DNA from: Methylobacterium sp. Leaf118
Lineage (GTDB): Bacteria > Pseudomonadota > Alphaproteobacteria > Rhizobiales > Beijerinckiaceae
Direction of reading: 5' to 3'
NCBI RefSeq assembly: GCF_920984675.1
Contig: NZ_CAKLBV010000012.1
Coordinates: 1-64,000, forward strand
Length of the DNA stretch: 64,000 bases
Positions 7,763 through 16,564 of the stretch are shown here, piece by piece (the stretch's first letter is position 1; each line of letters opens with the position of its first letter). The notes below the pieces were generated by a model. That model had not been told where the DNA came from. It saw nothing but the letters and a program-made list of their open reading frames with translations, and did not search any database. The translations under genes and the position numbers were made by a program.

Positions 7763-9436
7763 TTAGGCCGGCTCGGCGGCCCTCGCCCGCTCCACGATCT
7801 CCACGATCTGCCCCGCCTTCAGGTGCAGCACCCGGTCGGCGGCGCCGAAGTAGCGGTCGTCGTGGCTGATCACGACGAGGGTTCGTCCGCTGCGGCGCAG
7901 CTCCGGCAGGATCTCCTCGTAGAAGCGTCGCCGGAAGGTCGGATCCTGCTCGGCCGCCCATTCGTCCAGCACGAGGATCGGGCGCCCTTCGAGCGTCACC
8001 TGCACCAGGGCGAGGCGCTTGCGCTGGCCGGTCGAGAGATCGGTGGTGGAGAAGCGTCCCTGGTCGATATCGACCTTGTCGGTGAGGTCCAGCTGGGCCA
8101 GCATCGGCCGGACGGCCTCCGCATCGGCGCCTCCGGTGGGGGCCAGCTCGTCGAACAGATGGTAGTCGAAGAAGATCGCCGAGAAGTGCTGGCGATAGGC
8201 GTCGCGCGTCTCGGCCGTCACCGGGACGCCGTCGAGCAGGATGGTGCCCGTCTGCGGCGGATAGAGGCCGAGCAGCAGCTTGATCAGCGTCGTCTTGCCC
8301 GAGCCGTTCTCCCCGACGATGAACAGGATCTCGCCGGCGCGAATCGTCAGGTCGATCGGACCGAGGGTGAAGGGGGGCTTGCCGCCCGCCGACGGGAAGG
8401 CGTGGGTCACGCCGCGCAGGCTGACCTCGCGGATGGCCCGTGCGGCCTGCGTCGATGGGGCCGCGAGCAGGCCGGCCTCCGCCTCCGCTCCCTCATCCGT
8501 GAGCTCGGCGATGCGCCGGTAGGCCAGCTGGGCCTGCCCGATCATGGGCGTGAAATGGATGAGCTGCGAGATCGGCCCCTGAATATAGAGCAGAACGAGG
8601 ACGAAGCCGGAGAGTTCGGCGCCGCTGAGGCCGGCCAGGATCTTGTAGGCGATCAGGCCGGCAAACAGCAGGAAGTTGGTGGTCTGGCTCAGCGTCGACA
8701 TCGACTGCTGGACGACGGTGTTCCGCGTCGTCAGCTGGCGCCACTCTTCGATACAGCTGTTCAGAGATACGTTGCGAAGATGAAGCCGGCGTTCGCGGCC
8801 GATGCGCAGCTCCTTGGCCGCCTCCGTCAGGGCGAGATAGTGTTTCTGGGTCGCCTCCCGATTCGCGCGCATCGCCTCGAAATGGCGGAGCATGCGTCGG
8901 CGCAGGACGTTTTCGCCCAGGCTCTCGACGATCAGGACCGCGGCCGTCACCGCCGACAGGGCCGGTGATAGGGTGATCATGTAGATGCTGCATCCGATCA
9001 GGGTCCCGGCCGCGACCACGACCGGCGAGAGGAACGAGATGGCCGTGTAGATTTCGTGCACGTCGTGCTGGAGGGAGGCGAGAAGCCTGTGCCGGCCCAG
9101 GCGCTCGATCCGTGCGATCGGCGCGGCCAGGATCTTGTCGGTCAGGTCGCGGCTGAGCGCCGCCTGGATGCGCCCGCCCGCATAGGTGTTGCCGACGCTG
9201 GCCGCGAACGTGCCGACGATGCTGAGGACCGTGAACCCGGCAAAGCCCAACAACACGCCTTCGGCGAGCGCGCCCTCGCCGTAGAAGGCCTCGTTGATCT
9301 TGGCCAGAGCCGCGGCCGTGGCGAGACCGCCGACGGAGCCCAGCGCCGTCGCGACGACCACCAGCGGCCAGACCGGCCGCAGCAACCGGATCGCGTCTTT
9401 CCTGAAATGACGAAGGATGATGCCGTCCCGCTCCAT
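7763..9436 (-). CDS. cyclic-peptide-type ABC exporter, permease and ATPase
   Basis: A 557-residue fused exporter resembling the SyrD/PvdE/YojI group, which exports cyclic peptides or siderophore precursors across the inner membrane. The N-terminal two-thirds has six hydrophobic helices. The ATPase shows Walker A GENGSGKTT, a signature LSTGQRKRLALV in place of the common LSGGQ, and Walker B ILVLDEWAAEQDP, with VISHDD for the H-loop. LSTGQ and DEWAAEQDP are typical of this subfamily. Start ATG at 9436 with AGAGGAG about 10 bases upstream. No peptide synthetase or siderophore gene is adjacent, so the substrate is open. About 200 bases separate it from the SPFH gene. Confidence 0.85.
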   Translation of the reverse strand: MERDGIILRHFRKDAIRLLRPVWPLVVVATALGSVGGLATAAALAKINEAFYGEGALAEGVLLGFAGFTVLSIVGTFAASVGNTYAGGRIQAALSRDLTDKILAAPIARIERLGRHRLLASLQHDVHEIYTAISFLSPVVVAAGTLIGCSIYMITLSPALSAVTAAVLIVESLGENVLRRRMLRHFEAMRANREATQKHYLALTEAAKELRIGRERRLHLRNVSLNSCIEEWRQLTTRNTVVQQSMSTLSQTTNFLLFAGLIAYKILAGLSGAELSGFVLVLLYIQGPISQLIHFTPMIGQAQLAYRRIAELTDEGAEAEAGLLAAPSTQAARAIREVSLRGVTHAFPSAGGKPPFTLGPIDLTIRAGEILFIVGENGSGKTTLIKLLLGLYPPQTGTILLDGVPVTAETRDAYRQHFSAIFFDYHLFDELAPTGGADAEAVRPMLAQLDLTDKVDIDQGRFSTTDLSTGQRKRLALVQVTLEGRPILVLDEWAAEQDPTFRRRFYEEILPELRRSGRTLVVISHDDRYFGAADRVLHLKAGQIVEIVERARAAEPA

Positions 9437-9636
9437 GCCAACCGGCTCCTCTGGGCAGGGCCGCCGCCTGCTGCGGCGCCCGGACCTGGGCAGTAACGAC
9501 CGGTTTGGACGGGGTGAAATGCCGATCCGGCGCAGGCGCCCCTCCGCGGGAATGGGTTGTACAAATCCTCGTTTTGACGATGATAGAGTAGGGAGTTGCG
9601 CTTCACCCGATAAGCAGTCTTGGGCGCGGAGAGGCC

Positions 9637-10605
9637 CTACGGCTTGGCCCCGACGCTCACCACCGGCGTCGCCTCCCGGTCCCCCACGATCATGATGAGC
9701 ATGCTCTGCGCCATGCTCGCCCGGCCGGCCTCGTCGAACGTGATCCCGGGCCGGCCGTCCTCAGGCTGTTCCAGGCGGGCAATCGTGTCCCGCACGATGG
9801 CGACCGCGCCCTCCACGATCTGGCGGCGGGCCGCGATGATGGCGCCGGCCTGCTGACGCTTGAGCATCGCGCCGGCGATCTCCGGGGCGTAGGCGAGATG
9901 CGTGATCCGCACCTCCTCGACCACCAAGCCCGCCACCGCGACCCGCTGGCCGAGTTCGGCGATGAGGTCGGCGTGGATCGCGTCGCGGTCGGCCCGCAGC
10001 GAGGCGACGCGGGTGGCCCTTTCGGCGAGCCGGCGCTTGGCGTCGCCCGCCTCCTGGCCGAGGGTCTCGGCTTCCTCGTGGTCGTAGGGGCGGGTCGAGG
10101 CGATGTTGCGCAGCGCCGCCTCGGCCTGGAGCGAGACGAAATCGCGGTAGCTGCCGACGTCGAAGGTGGCGCGGGCCGCGTCCTGCACCCGCCAGATCGC
10201 GGCGGCCGCGATCGTGATCGGGTTGCCCATCAGATCGTTGACGGTGATGATCTTGGTCTCCTGCGCCTCGGTGGCGAGGGAGACCCGGGTCACGGCGGTG
10301 AGCGGGTTGCGCCACCAGAAGCCGTCGCGGGCGATGGTGCCGTGGTAGCGCCCGAACAGGGTCAGCACCGCCGCCTGGCGCGGCTTCAGCGTGAGGAGGC
10401 CGGCGAGCAGCACCAGCGCCGCCAGCATCGCCAGGGCCGCCCCGAGGGCGAAGACGCCGCCGACGGGCCCACGGGCGAGCACCAGGCCGATGCCGCCGAG
10501 GAAGGCGGGCGCGCCGAGGACGAGGCAGACGAGGGCGAGGCCGAGCGCCCACCAGCCGTTCAACGCCCGATAGGGCTTGTCCCCGGTGATGCGCGCCTCG
10601 GCCAT
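9637..10605 (-). CDS. SPFH/Band 7 domain membrane protein
   Basis: A 322-residue stomatin/prohibitin-like protein thought to scaffold membrane microdomains. Two hydrophobic helices (about residues 18-43 and 48-72) precede the Band 7 domain, recognisable from LKPRQAAVLTLFGRYHGTI and NPLTAVTRVSLATEAQETKIITVNDLMGNPITIAAAAIWRVQD. A charged helical region around residues 165-230 (RPYDHEEAETLGQEAGDAKRRLAERA) is the usual coiled-coil part. Start ATG 10605 has GGGGGAAGG four bases upstream. No NfeD-type partner is next to it. Function beyond the family is unknown. Confidence 0.85.
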   Translation of the reverse strand: MAEARITGDKPYRALNGWWALGLALVCLVLGAPAFLGGIGLVLARGPVGGVFALGAALAMLAALVLLAGLLTLKPRQAAVLTLFGRYHGTIARDGFWWRNPLTAVTRVSLATEAQETKIITVNDLMGNPITIAAAAIWRVQDAARATFDVGSYRDFVSLQAEAALRNIASTRPYDHEEAETLGQEAGDAKRRLAERATRVASLRADRDAIHADLIAELGQRVAVAGLVVEEVRITHLAYAPEIAGAMLKRQQAGAIIAARRQIVEGAVAIVRDTIARLEQPEDGRPGITFDEAGRASMAQSMLIMIVGDREATPVVSVGAKP

Positions 10606-10989
10606 GCGCCTTCCCCCACGTGGATCGTTTGCCCAGTGGGTCTACGGGGAATTGGCGGCCGAGCCCAGCGGTGGCCGGTTGAAGACGGCGAGGCCGGTTC
10701 GGGCCGTCGTCGATCGACGCATCCCGAGATCAGTCCGGGGCCGCGCCGCGGAACACACCCGTGATGCGCGCCTGTCGGGCCGGTCGCGGCCGGTCATGCA
10801 GTTCGGGTCACCTCCGGCGCCCCGGACCGACGCCCGTCGCGGATGCACGCAACGGCGCGCACGGCGCTCGCGCGTCGTGGCGGAACGCTGTCGCGCGCAA
10901 AGTCACCTGACTGTCTCTCCCAAAGCTCCCGCTCCGCCATCGGGTCTGCCGGGGAAACCGGCGGCGAACGGGAGCAGTGTGAGGCGCTC
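10606..10989. other. intergenic region between hemA and SPFH gene
   Basis: About 380 bases holding the hairpin at 10925-10975 near the hemA end and the SPFH ribosome site near 10610. No convincing coding frame, RNA gene or repeat seen in the rest. Confidence 0.5.
10925..10975 (-). terminator. nested hairpin after hemA
   Basis: GCTCCCGCTCCGCC (10925-10938) pairs almost fully with GGCGAACGGGAGC (10963-10975), and an inner GCCGG/CCGGC stem sits in the loop. It begins about 15 bases after the hemA stop, the expected place for the end of the photosynthesis operon. No T-run, so Rho dependence is possible. Confidence 0.45.
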
Positions 10990-12207
10990 TTATTCCGCCG
11001 CCTGCCGGTGCAGGCCGATGCGGCGCCAGATCGTCGACAGGGCGTCGACGAGGTGGTCGATGTCGGCGTTCGAGTGCAGGGGCGAGGGCGTGATGCGCAG
11101 GCGCTCGGTCCCGCGGGGCACTGTCGGGTAATTGATCGGCTGGACGTAGATGCCGAACTCGTCGAGCAGGCTGTCGCTGATCGCCTTGCACAGCACGGGG
11201 TCGCCCACCATCACCGGCACGATGTGACTGCGGTTGGCCAGAACCGGGATGCCGGCCGCGTCGAGGGCTTGGCGCACCCGGGCGACCCGCTCCTGGTGCC
11301 GGGCGCGCTCGACGCCGCTCGCCTTGAGATGCCGGATGCTGGCGGCGGCGCCCGCCGCCACCGCGGGCGGCAGCGAGGTGGTGAAGATGAAGCCCGAGGC
11401 GAAGCTGCGCACGAAGTCGCAGAGCCGCGCCGATCCGGTGATGTAGCCGCCATGCACGGCGAAGGCCTTGCCGAGGGTGCCCTCGATCACGTCGAGACGG
11501 TGGGCGAGCCCCATCCGCTCCGAGATGCCGCCGCCCCGCGCCCCGTAGAGCCCGACCGCGTGGACCTCGTCGAGATAGGTCAGCGCCCCGTGCGCCTCGG
11601 CCACGTCGCAGATCTCGTCGATCGGCGCGATGTCGCCGTCCATGGAATAGACCGACTCGAAGGCGACGAGCTTGGCCCGTCCGGGCTCGATGAGCGAGAG
11701 CTTGCGGTCGAGATCCGCCGGGTCGTTGTGGCGGAAGATCTGGCGCTCGGCGCGGCTCGAGCGGATGCCCTCGATCATCGAGGCATGGTTGCCCTCGTCG
11801 GAGAACACGACGCAGCCCGGCATCTTCGAGGCCAGGGTCCCGAGTGCGGCCCAGTTGGACACGTAGCCCGAGGAGAAGATCAGCGCCGCCTCCTTGCCGT
11901 GGAGGTCGGCGAGCTCCTGCTCCAGCATCACGTGGTAGTGGTTGGTGCCGGAGATGTTGCGGGTGCCGCCCGCGCCCGCGCCGCAGCGGTCGATCGCCTC
12001 GTGCATCGCCCGCAGCACCGACGGGTGCTGGCCCATGCCGAGATAGTCGTTCGAGCACCAGACCGTGACTTCGCGCTCGCCTCCGGGGCTGTGGTGGGTG
12101 GCGTAGGGGAAGCGTCCCGCCTGCCGCTCGAGATCGGTGAAGACCCGGTAGCGTCCCTCGCGGTGGAGCCCGGCGATCGCGCTGTCGAAGAACGCTTCGT
12201 AATCCAT
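10990..12207 (-). CDS. hemA: 5-aminolevulinate synthase
   Basis: Condenses glycine and succinyl-CoA to 5-aminolevulinate, the first committed tetrapyrrole precursor in alphaproteobacteria (C4 pathway). The 405-residue protein has the family start [11 protein letters not shown], the glycine-rich [17 protein letters not shown] segment, the PLP-phosphate region, [12 protein letters not shown] with the Asp that contacts the PLP pyridine, and the PLP lysine in EGTLGKAF (about K247). The ATG at 12207 was chosen over an upstream frame extension because GGGAGGA stands about 10 bases before it and the family N-terminus begins there. It is the last gene of the photosynthesis operon, 155 bases after puhE, so it is probably a copy dedicated to bacteriochlorophyll supply; a second copy elsewhere is possible but not visible. 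Confidence 0.95.
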   Translation of the reverse strand: MDYEAFFDSAIAGLHREGRYRVFTDLERQAGRFPYATHHSPGGEREVTVWCSNDYLGMGQHPSVLRAMHEAIDRCGAGAGGTRNISGTNHYHVMLEQELADLHGKEAALIFSSGYVSNWAALGTLASKMPGCVVFSDEGNHASMIEGIRSSRAERQIFRHNDPADLDRKLSLIEPGRAKLVAFESVYSMDGDIAPIDEICDVAEAHGALTYLDEVHAVGLYGARGGGISERMGLAHRLDVIEGTLGKAFAVHGGYITGSARLCDFVRSFASGFIFTTSLPPAVAAGAAASIRHLKASGVERARHQERVARVRQALDAAGIPVLANRSHIVPVMVGDPVLCKAISDSLLDEFGIYVQPINYPTVPRGTERLRITPSPLHSNADIDHLVDALSTIWRRIGLHRQAAE

Positions 12208-12328
12208 GCCCGTCCTCCCGATGCCGCGGCTCTGGCGTCCGCATGCGGCCAATCGTTGGTCTCAAGCAGCGTCCGGGACATCGCGTCCGAGGCGATCCTC
12301 GAGGTCTCAGTGCGACATCGGCGGCTGT

Positions 12329-12353
12329 CCGCGCGTCGGTGTCCGACGCGCGG
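12329..12353. other. perfect hairpin between puhE and hemA
   Basis: CCGCGCGTCGG and CCGACGCGCGG form an 11-bp perfect stem around TGT, 10 bases after the puhE stop. With no T-run it could be a partial terminator or an mRNA 3'-end stabiliser separating puhE from hemA expression. Confidence 0.5.
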
Positions 12354-12362
12354 GCCGATGCT

Positions 12363-13169
12363 TCATTCCCCCGGGGCCCTGTGGGCTTCCGGGGTATCGG
12401 CGGCGACGGGCGCGCGTCCCGGCAGGCTCCAGTTCCACAGGGCTGCCGAGGGCAGCGGCAGCATCAGGAACCAGTGTTCCAGGGTGGCGAGCGCCGCGAG
12501 CGTCGCGACGAGGGTCAGGCCCACCATCCCGTCCGGCGCCGCCTCGGGCGCGAGCGCCGCGCGGGCGAGCAGCACGGTTGCCGCCGTGCCGAGGCTCACC
12601 GAGACCGGGAAGAGCGGGTTCATCAAGCGCCGGTTCAGGTAGCAGGCGAGGTAGCCGAGATGGGCGGGCAGGAACTCGGCGTGCAGGTTGCGCACGCCGA
12701 GGAACAGGTTGAGCCGGGCCGAGGCGTTCGCCAGGACCAGCAGCCCGTAGGTCCAGAGCGCCACCCGGTTGTCCTGCCCCCAGGTCAGGCAGAGGATCGC
12801 CAATCCGCCGAGCAGGATCGCGAATTCGTGCCAGAGGCTGGTGGCGAGGGCGGCGAGGAACCGGTCGAACCCGCGCACGGACGGCGCGCAGGCGGCCGGT
12901 TTCGGCCCCGAGACGAAGCCCATGTAGTAGCTCATCTCCTGCCAGCCCCAGACCGCGACGGCGGCGGTGAAGGCCCAGTAGGCGCCGGTCTCCGTGGTGT
13001 CGTCCGCGCTCGCGCCGATCGCCCAGAGCGCCCCGACGAGCACGAGGCTCGCCGCGACCATGCTGCGCGGATGCGTGCGCCGCGGCCGGTGCTGGAGGAT
13101 CAGCACCAGCCCGGTCGCCGCCCACCAGAGCAGGACGGCGAAGAGCGCCGGGGCGACGAGAGCGCCCAT
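12363..13169 (-). CDS. puhE: photosynthetic complex assembly protein PuhE
   Basis: A 268-residue integral membrane protein of the DUF3623 family found only beside puh and acsF genes in purple bacteria, needed for normal reaction-centre and light-harvesting assembly. About seven hydrophobic segments are visible. Recognisable stretches include WWAATGLVLILQHRPR near the N-terminus, WGWQEMSYYMGFVSGP around residues 95-110, and LNLFLGVRNLHAEFLP with LACYLNRRLMNPLFPVSV. It begins one base after the acsF stop, indicating co-transcription and tight coupling. Biochemical role is not known in detail. Confidence 0.9.
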   Translation of the reverse strand: MGALVAPALFAVLLWWAATGLVLILQHRPRRTHPRSMVAASLVLVGALWAIGASADDTTETGAYWAFTAAVAVWGWQEMSYYMGFVSGPKPAACAPSVRGFDRFLAALATSLWHEFAILLGGLAILCLTWGQDNRVALWTYGLLVLANASARLNLFLGVRNLHAEFLPAHLGYLACYLNRRLMNPLFPVSVSLGTAATVLLARAALAPEAAPDGMVGLTLVATLAALATLEHWFLMLPLPSAALWNWSLPGRAPVAADTPEAHRAPGE

Positions 13170-13170
13170 G

Positions 13171-14259
13171 CTACCAGACCGGCCGGAGGCGGATGTCGGC
13201 CGGCATCGCGTTCTCCTTCACCGGCAGCAGGTAGAGCCGCACGAAGGTGGCCGCCGCGACCACAGCCTGGCCGGCATGTTTCAAGCGCCCACCGATGCCG
13301 CCCTGCGCCTTGGCCTCCGCGATCTTCTCCGAGCAGACGAGCAGCCGGTCGAGCCCGGCCTTGAAGCGCGGATCGTCGATGTCGAGGGTGATCGGGAAGG
13401 TCTGCTTCGAGATCTCGGAGGTGATGCGGAAGACCTTGAAGTCGTAGTCGGTCGGATCGACTCCGAGTGCCTTGTGGAAGGCCGGGCGGCAATGGTCGCG
13501 CACGTACATCGTCGCGAAGACCGCGAGCAGGAAGAAGCGGATCCAGTAGCGGTTGACCCCCTCCGTCAACTTCGGGTTCGCCCGCATCAACAGAGCGAAG
13601 GCCTCGCCGTGGCGGAACTCGTCGTTGCACCACTTCTCGAACCACTTGAAGATCGGATGAATCCGCCGATCGGGGTTGCGCTCGAGTTCGCGGTAGATGG
13701 TGATGTAGCGGGCGTAGCCGATCTTCTCGGAAAGGTAGGTCGCGTAGAAGATGAATTTCGGCTTGAAGAAGGTGTACTTCTTGGACTTCGTCAGGAAGCC
13801 GAGATCGACACCGATGCCAAAATCCTTGAGCGTGTCGTTGATGAAGCCGGCGTGGCGGGCCTCGTCGCGGCTCATGAAGCCGAACAGCTCCTTGATGTCC
13901 TTGTTCTTGGCGCGCTTGCGCATCTCGGCGTAGAGCACGCAGCCCGAGAACTCGGCAGTGATCGAGGAGACCAGGAAGTCGAGGAACTCCTTCCGAAGCT
14001 CGGGATCCATGTGCGAGAGGTCGCAGTCGAACTCCTCGTTGCGCACGAAGTGGCGCTTGTTCGGATCCTGGCGCAGCTCCTCGATCAGGATGTCCCATTC
14101 GCGCCGCACCGGCTCGACGTCGGTCTTGTCGAGTTCGTCGAAATCGGTCGTGTAGAAGCGCGGGGAGAGGAAGGTCGTCTCCTGGGCGGCCTTGGTCGAT
14201 TCGTTGACGGGGTGGCGCGGGACGGGGTTACCCGCCGGGGGCTGGACGTTGGCGTTCAC
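13171..14259 (-). CDS. acsF: aerobic Mg-protoporphyrin IX monomethyl ester cyclase
   Basis: O2-dependent di-iron cyclase that forms ring E of bacteriochlorophyll, converting Mg-protoporphyrin IX monomethyl ester to divinyl protochlorophyllide. The 362-residue protein carries the carboxylate-bridged di-iron ligands: Glu near 103 (SSITAEFSG), the ExxH in RDEARHAGF (E133, H136), and the second ExxH in [11 protein letters not shown] placed the start at a GTG (14259, [11 protein letters not shown]) because GGAGGAAG lies just upstream and the GTG overlaps the bciE stop as GTGA; the longer in-frame extension is a low-complexity shadow. Length fits the family (about 350-370). No anaerobic cyclase bchE is in the window, in keeping with an aerobic lifestyle. 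Confidence 0.96.
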   Translation of the reverse strand: MNANVQPPAGNPVPRHPVNESTKAAQETTFLSPRFYTTDFDELDKTDVEPVRREWDILIEELRQDPNKRHFVRNEEFDCDLSHMDPELRKEFLDFLVSSITAEFSGCVLYAEMRKRAKNKDIKELFGFMSRDEARHAGFINDTLKDFGIGVDLGFLTKSKKYTFFKPKFIFYATYLSEKIGYARYITIYRELERNPDRRIHPIFKWFEKWCNDEFRHGEAFALLMRANPKLTEGVNRYWIRFFLLAVFATMYVRDHCRPAFHKALGVDPTDYDFKVFRITSEISKQTFPITLDIDDPRFKAGLDRLLVCSEKIAEAKAQGGIGGRLKHAGQAVVAAATFVRLYLLPVKENAMPADIRLRPVW

Positions 14260-14552
14260 AGCTTCCTCCGTTCGGAAAAGCTCACCTCGTAGAGCTCGGT
14301 CAGCTCCAGGTGGCCGATCAGCTTGGTCCAGGCCCGCTCCAGCTTTCCGGCGCGGGTCACGGTGGCGGTGCGGCGCACGGTGATCCGTTCGCCGTAGGGC
14401 ACCGCGGTCGGGGCATCGTGCACCTGCACCTCGTCGCCGGGCTCGATGTCGAAGCCGGCATCCAGGGTGACATGAGCGTGAAGGCTCTCGGGGGTCTGTT
14501 CGATCTCGACGGTGCAGGGCACCTCGACCACCGTTCGGCCGATCCAAGTCAT
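14256..14552 (-). CDS. bciE: probable AcsF cyclase accessory subunit BciE
   Basis: A 98-residue soluble protein directly upstream of acsF with a GTGA overlap. Alphaproteobacterial AcsF is known to need a small extra subunit, BciE, encoded just upstream of acsF, and size and place match. The sequence reads like a compact beta-rich domain ([36 protein letters not shown]) ending in an [19 protein letters not shown] segment. No cysteines or metal motif. Start taken at ATG 14552 ([10 protein letters not shown]), seven bases after GGGAGG; an ATG at 14567 overlapping the puhC stop as TGATG would add five residues and lies on the ribosome site itself. The function is assigned by position and size, as I cannot compare sequences. 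Confidence 0.75.
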   Translation of the reverse strand: MTWIGRTVVEVPCTVEIEQTPESLHAHVTLDAGFDIEPGDEVQVHDAPTAVPYGERITVRRTATVTRAGKLERAWTKLIGHLELTELYEVSFSERRKL

Positions 14553-14566
14553 AGGGGCGCCTCCCA

Positions 14567-15055
14567 TCAGCGCGTGGTCCCGGCGCTCAGAAGGCGGGCG
14601 AAAGCCTCGGCATTGATGGCGCCGAAGGCTTCCAGCGCGACACGGCGCCCGGTTGCCCCATCCTCCAACGCCAGGGTCCCGTTGTCGAATCCCGTGAGTG
14701 TGAAAGGCGCCTCCGGTCCGAAACCTTCCCGCTGGCGGGCCTGGGCGAGGCCGCGCAGGGTGCCGCGCACGAAGCCGCCCTCCCCCGGGGCGACCCGGCC
14801 CACGAGCCGGCCGTCCTCGGCGGCGCGCAGGTCGATGGCCCCGTCCGGCTGGTCTTCCGCCCGGAAGGCGAGCCGCGCCACCGCGTGCGCCGGAGGCAGC
14901 GCGGTGAGGCCGACGCCCTGGCTGCGGCCGAACTGGATGGCGGCCACCGTGGTCCCGATCAGGGCGATGACGGCGACGACGCCGAGGGTTTGCGGCGAGC
15001 GGCGCGGGCGCGGGACGATCCGCAGCGGCTTCTCGACGGGCAGTGCGACGGGCAT
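14567..15055 (-). CDS. puhC: photosynthetic complex assembly protein PuhC
   Basis: A 162-residue protein with one membrane helix near the N-terminus (about residues 23-43, [21 protein letters not shown]) and a periplasmic domain. PuhC aids organisation of reaction centre and light-harvesting complexes. The domain contains [15 protein letters not shown] and [20 protein letters not shown], which resemble the PuhC core. Start at ATG 15055 ([13 protein letters not shown]) rather than 15088, since the longer form overlaps the puhB stop by over 20 bases and adds nothing family-like. Lies between puhB and bciE. Confidence 0.85.
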   Translation of the reverse strand: MPVALPVEKPLRIVPRPRRSPQTLGVVAVIALIGTTVAAIQFGRSQGVGLTALPPAHAVARLAFRAEDQPDGAIDLRAAEDGRLVGRVAPGEGGFVRGTLRGLAQARQREGFGPEAPFTLTGFDNGTLALEDGATGRRVALEAFGAINAEAFARLLSAGTTR

Positions 15056-15065
15056 GATCCTGGCC

Positions 15066-15737
15066 TCAATGCGAGCCGGCGGCGGCAAGGCGGCCCGGCC
15101 TCGGCTCGGGACGCGTTGCTGCGACGGCGGGGAGGGTCGCCTCGCCGCGTCCGCCCACGCGCTCGGCGAGCGCCTGCGACAGGAGGGCGGCGACGGCGGC
15201 GGCGTCGGGCACCGAGCGCAGCATCGGCTCGGGCCGGCTCACCTGCCAGGGCCGCGCATGCGGCCACAGATGCAGGTAGGCGACTCGCTCGCCCGGGGGC
15301 AGGCGCAGCGGAATATCGCCGCTGCCGTCGGCGAAGAGGTGGAGGCCCGCCGCCTCGATCTGCTCGTGCGGCAGGTTGAGGGTGATCGGCAGGGCGATGC
15401 CGATATGCAGGACCACGCGCCGGTTGGTCACGGTATAGACCGTGGTGCGCTGTACGAGCCACGAGAAGAAGGCGAGCAGGCCGACCGCGCCGAGCCCGAT
15501 CAGCAGGGTCGGTCCGGCCGCGGCGAGGGCCGCCGCGGGCGTGCCGGCCGAGGCGGCGGCAATGGTGATCAGCACGGCGACGCCGCCGAACCACGCCATC
15601 ACCAGCCGGGCGTGGAAGGCCCGCAGCAGGACGCCGCGGACGCCCGGCGCGCCGCGCCACAGGATGCGCTCGCCCTTCGGCAGGGGGCCGGGCAGGCCCC
15701 TCAGGGTGCCCTCAGGCAGGAAGTCCGATTCGCTCAC
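15066..15737 (-). CDS. puhB: photosynthetic complex assembly protein PuhB
   Basis: A 223-residue membrane protein with a bacterial PH-like domain that assists reaction-centre assembly. Near residue 20 is the family signature GERILWRGAPGVRGVLLRAFH; two or three hydrophobic helices follow (about 45-95), then TVYTVTNRRVVLHIGIALPITLNLP, the PH-like core, and DIPLRLPPGERVAYLHLWPHARPW. Encoded between puhA and puhC with short gaps in the same orientation. Confidence 0.9.
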   Translation of the reverse strand: MSESDFLPEGTLRGLPGPLPKGERILWRGAPGVRGVLLRAFHARLVMAWFGGVAVLITIAAASAGTPAAALAAAGPTLLIGLGAVGLLAFFSWLVQRTTVYTVTNRRVVLHIGIALPITLNLPHEQIEAAGLHLFADGSGDIPLRLPPGERVAYLHLWPHARPWQVSRPEPMLRSVPDAAAVAALLSQALAERVGGRGEATLPAVAATRPEPRPGRLAAAGSH

Positions 15738-15776
15738 GGGACGATCCTCGCAGATTGGACCTTCGGAGGTGGGAGA

Positions 15777-16550
15777 CTAGAGGATCGGCTCCTGGCGGCC
15801 CGGCGTGGCGTAGAGCGTGCCGGCGCCGTAATAGGCCATGATCCGTTCCTCCTCGCGCAGGGTCACGGAATCCGGATCCTTGGTGCCGGGCACGTCCGCG
15901 AACTGGGCGGCCAGGATCGCTTCGGTTTTGACGGTGTGGGTGAACAGGCTGGTGGAGCAGAAGGTCGCCGGCATCAGCACCCGACGTCCGCCCACGCCCA
16001 GCTCGACCTCGTAGTAGCGCACCATGGATTCGCCGCGGTCGAGCCAGAGGTCGGTGACCGTGCCGGCCACGTGCCGGTCGGCCCCGAACACCGTCATGCC
16101 GATCGGGTTCGGGCCGTCCTCGTGGACCACGAAATGGTCGGCGACGCGCAGGGGAACGATCCGGTACTGGCCGTCCCAGGTGCGGTCGTGCTCGTCGTGG
16201 CGGGCGACCCACGAGCCCGGACCGACGCTCGTCTGGAGCGAGGCATCGTCCGGGTAGTAGGGCGCGCCCGGCCAGGGCTCGCGCTTCGAGGCCGGCACCG
16301 CGGTCTCGTAGGCCACGTTGGTCTGCGGCGCGTAGGTGGTGTGCCCGCTCGAGAGGCGGAACGCCTTCGGGGTCGGGATCAGGATCGGATCGGGCGATTT
16401 GAGCCGCCCGGCCGCTTCGTTTTCCAGCGGGTAGCCCTCGCGGCGGTCCTCACGGCGCAGGTAGAACACGAGACCTGCGAAGAAGAACCAGAACGCGTAG
16501 AGCGTGACCTGCGCGACGTCGATGTAACCGGTGATCTCGCCTCTGGGCAT
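15777..16550 (-). CDS. puhA: photosynthetic reaction centre H subunit
   Basis: H subunit of the type II reaction centre, which caps the cytoplasmic face of the L/M core and carries the proton path to the secondary quinone. The 257-residue protein has a single membrane helix at about residues 11-31 (DVAQVTLYAFWFFFAGLVFYL) followed by the conserved RREDRREGYPLE, then a soluble PRC-barrel domain with GTVTDLWLDRGESMVRYYEVEL. Length is as expected (about 255-260). It sits between lhaA and puhB; pufLM are not in the window. Confidence 0.97.
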   Translation of the reverse strand: MPRGEITGYIDVAQVTLYAFWFFFAGLVFYLRREDRREGYPLENEAAGRLKSPDPILIPTPKAFRLSSGHTTYAPQTNVAYETAVPASKREPWPGAPYYPDDASLQTSVGPGSWVARHDEHDRTWDGQYRIVPLRVADHFVVHEDGPNPIGMTVFGADRHVAGTVTDLWLDRGESMVRYYEVELGVGGRRVLMPATFCSTSLFTHTVKTEAILAAQFADVPGTKDPDSVTLREEERIMAYYGAGTLYATPGRQEPIL

Positions 16551-16564
16551 GGCAGGCCTCCCGA

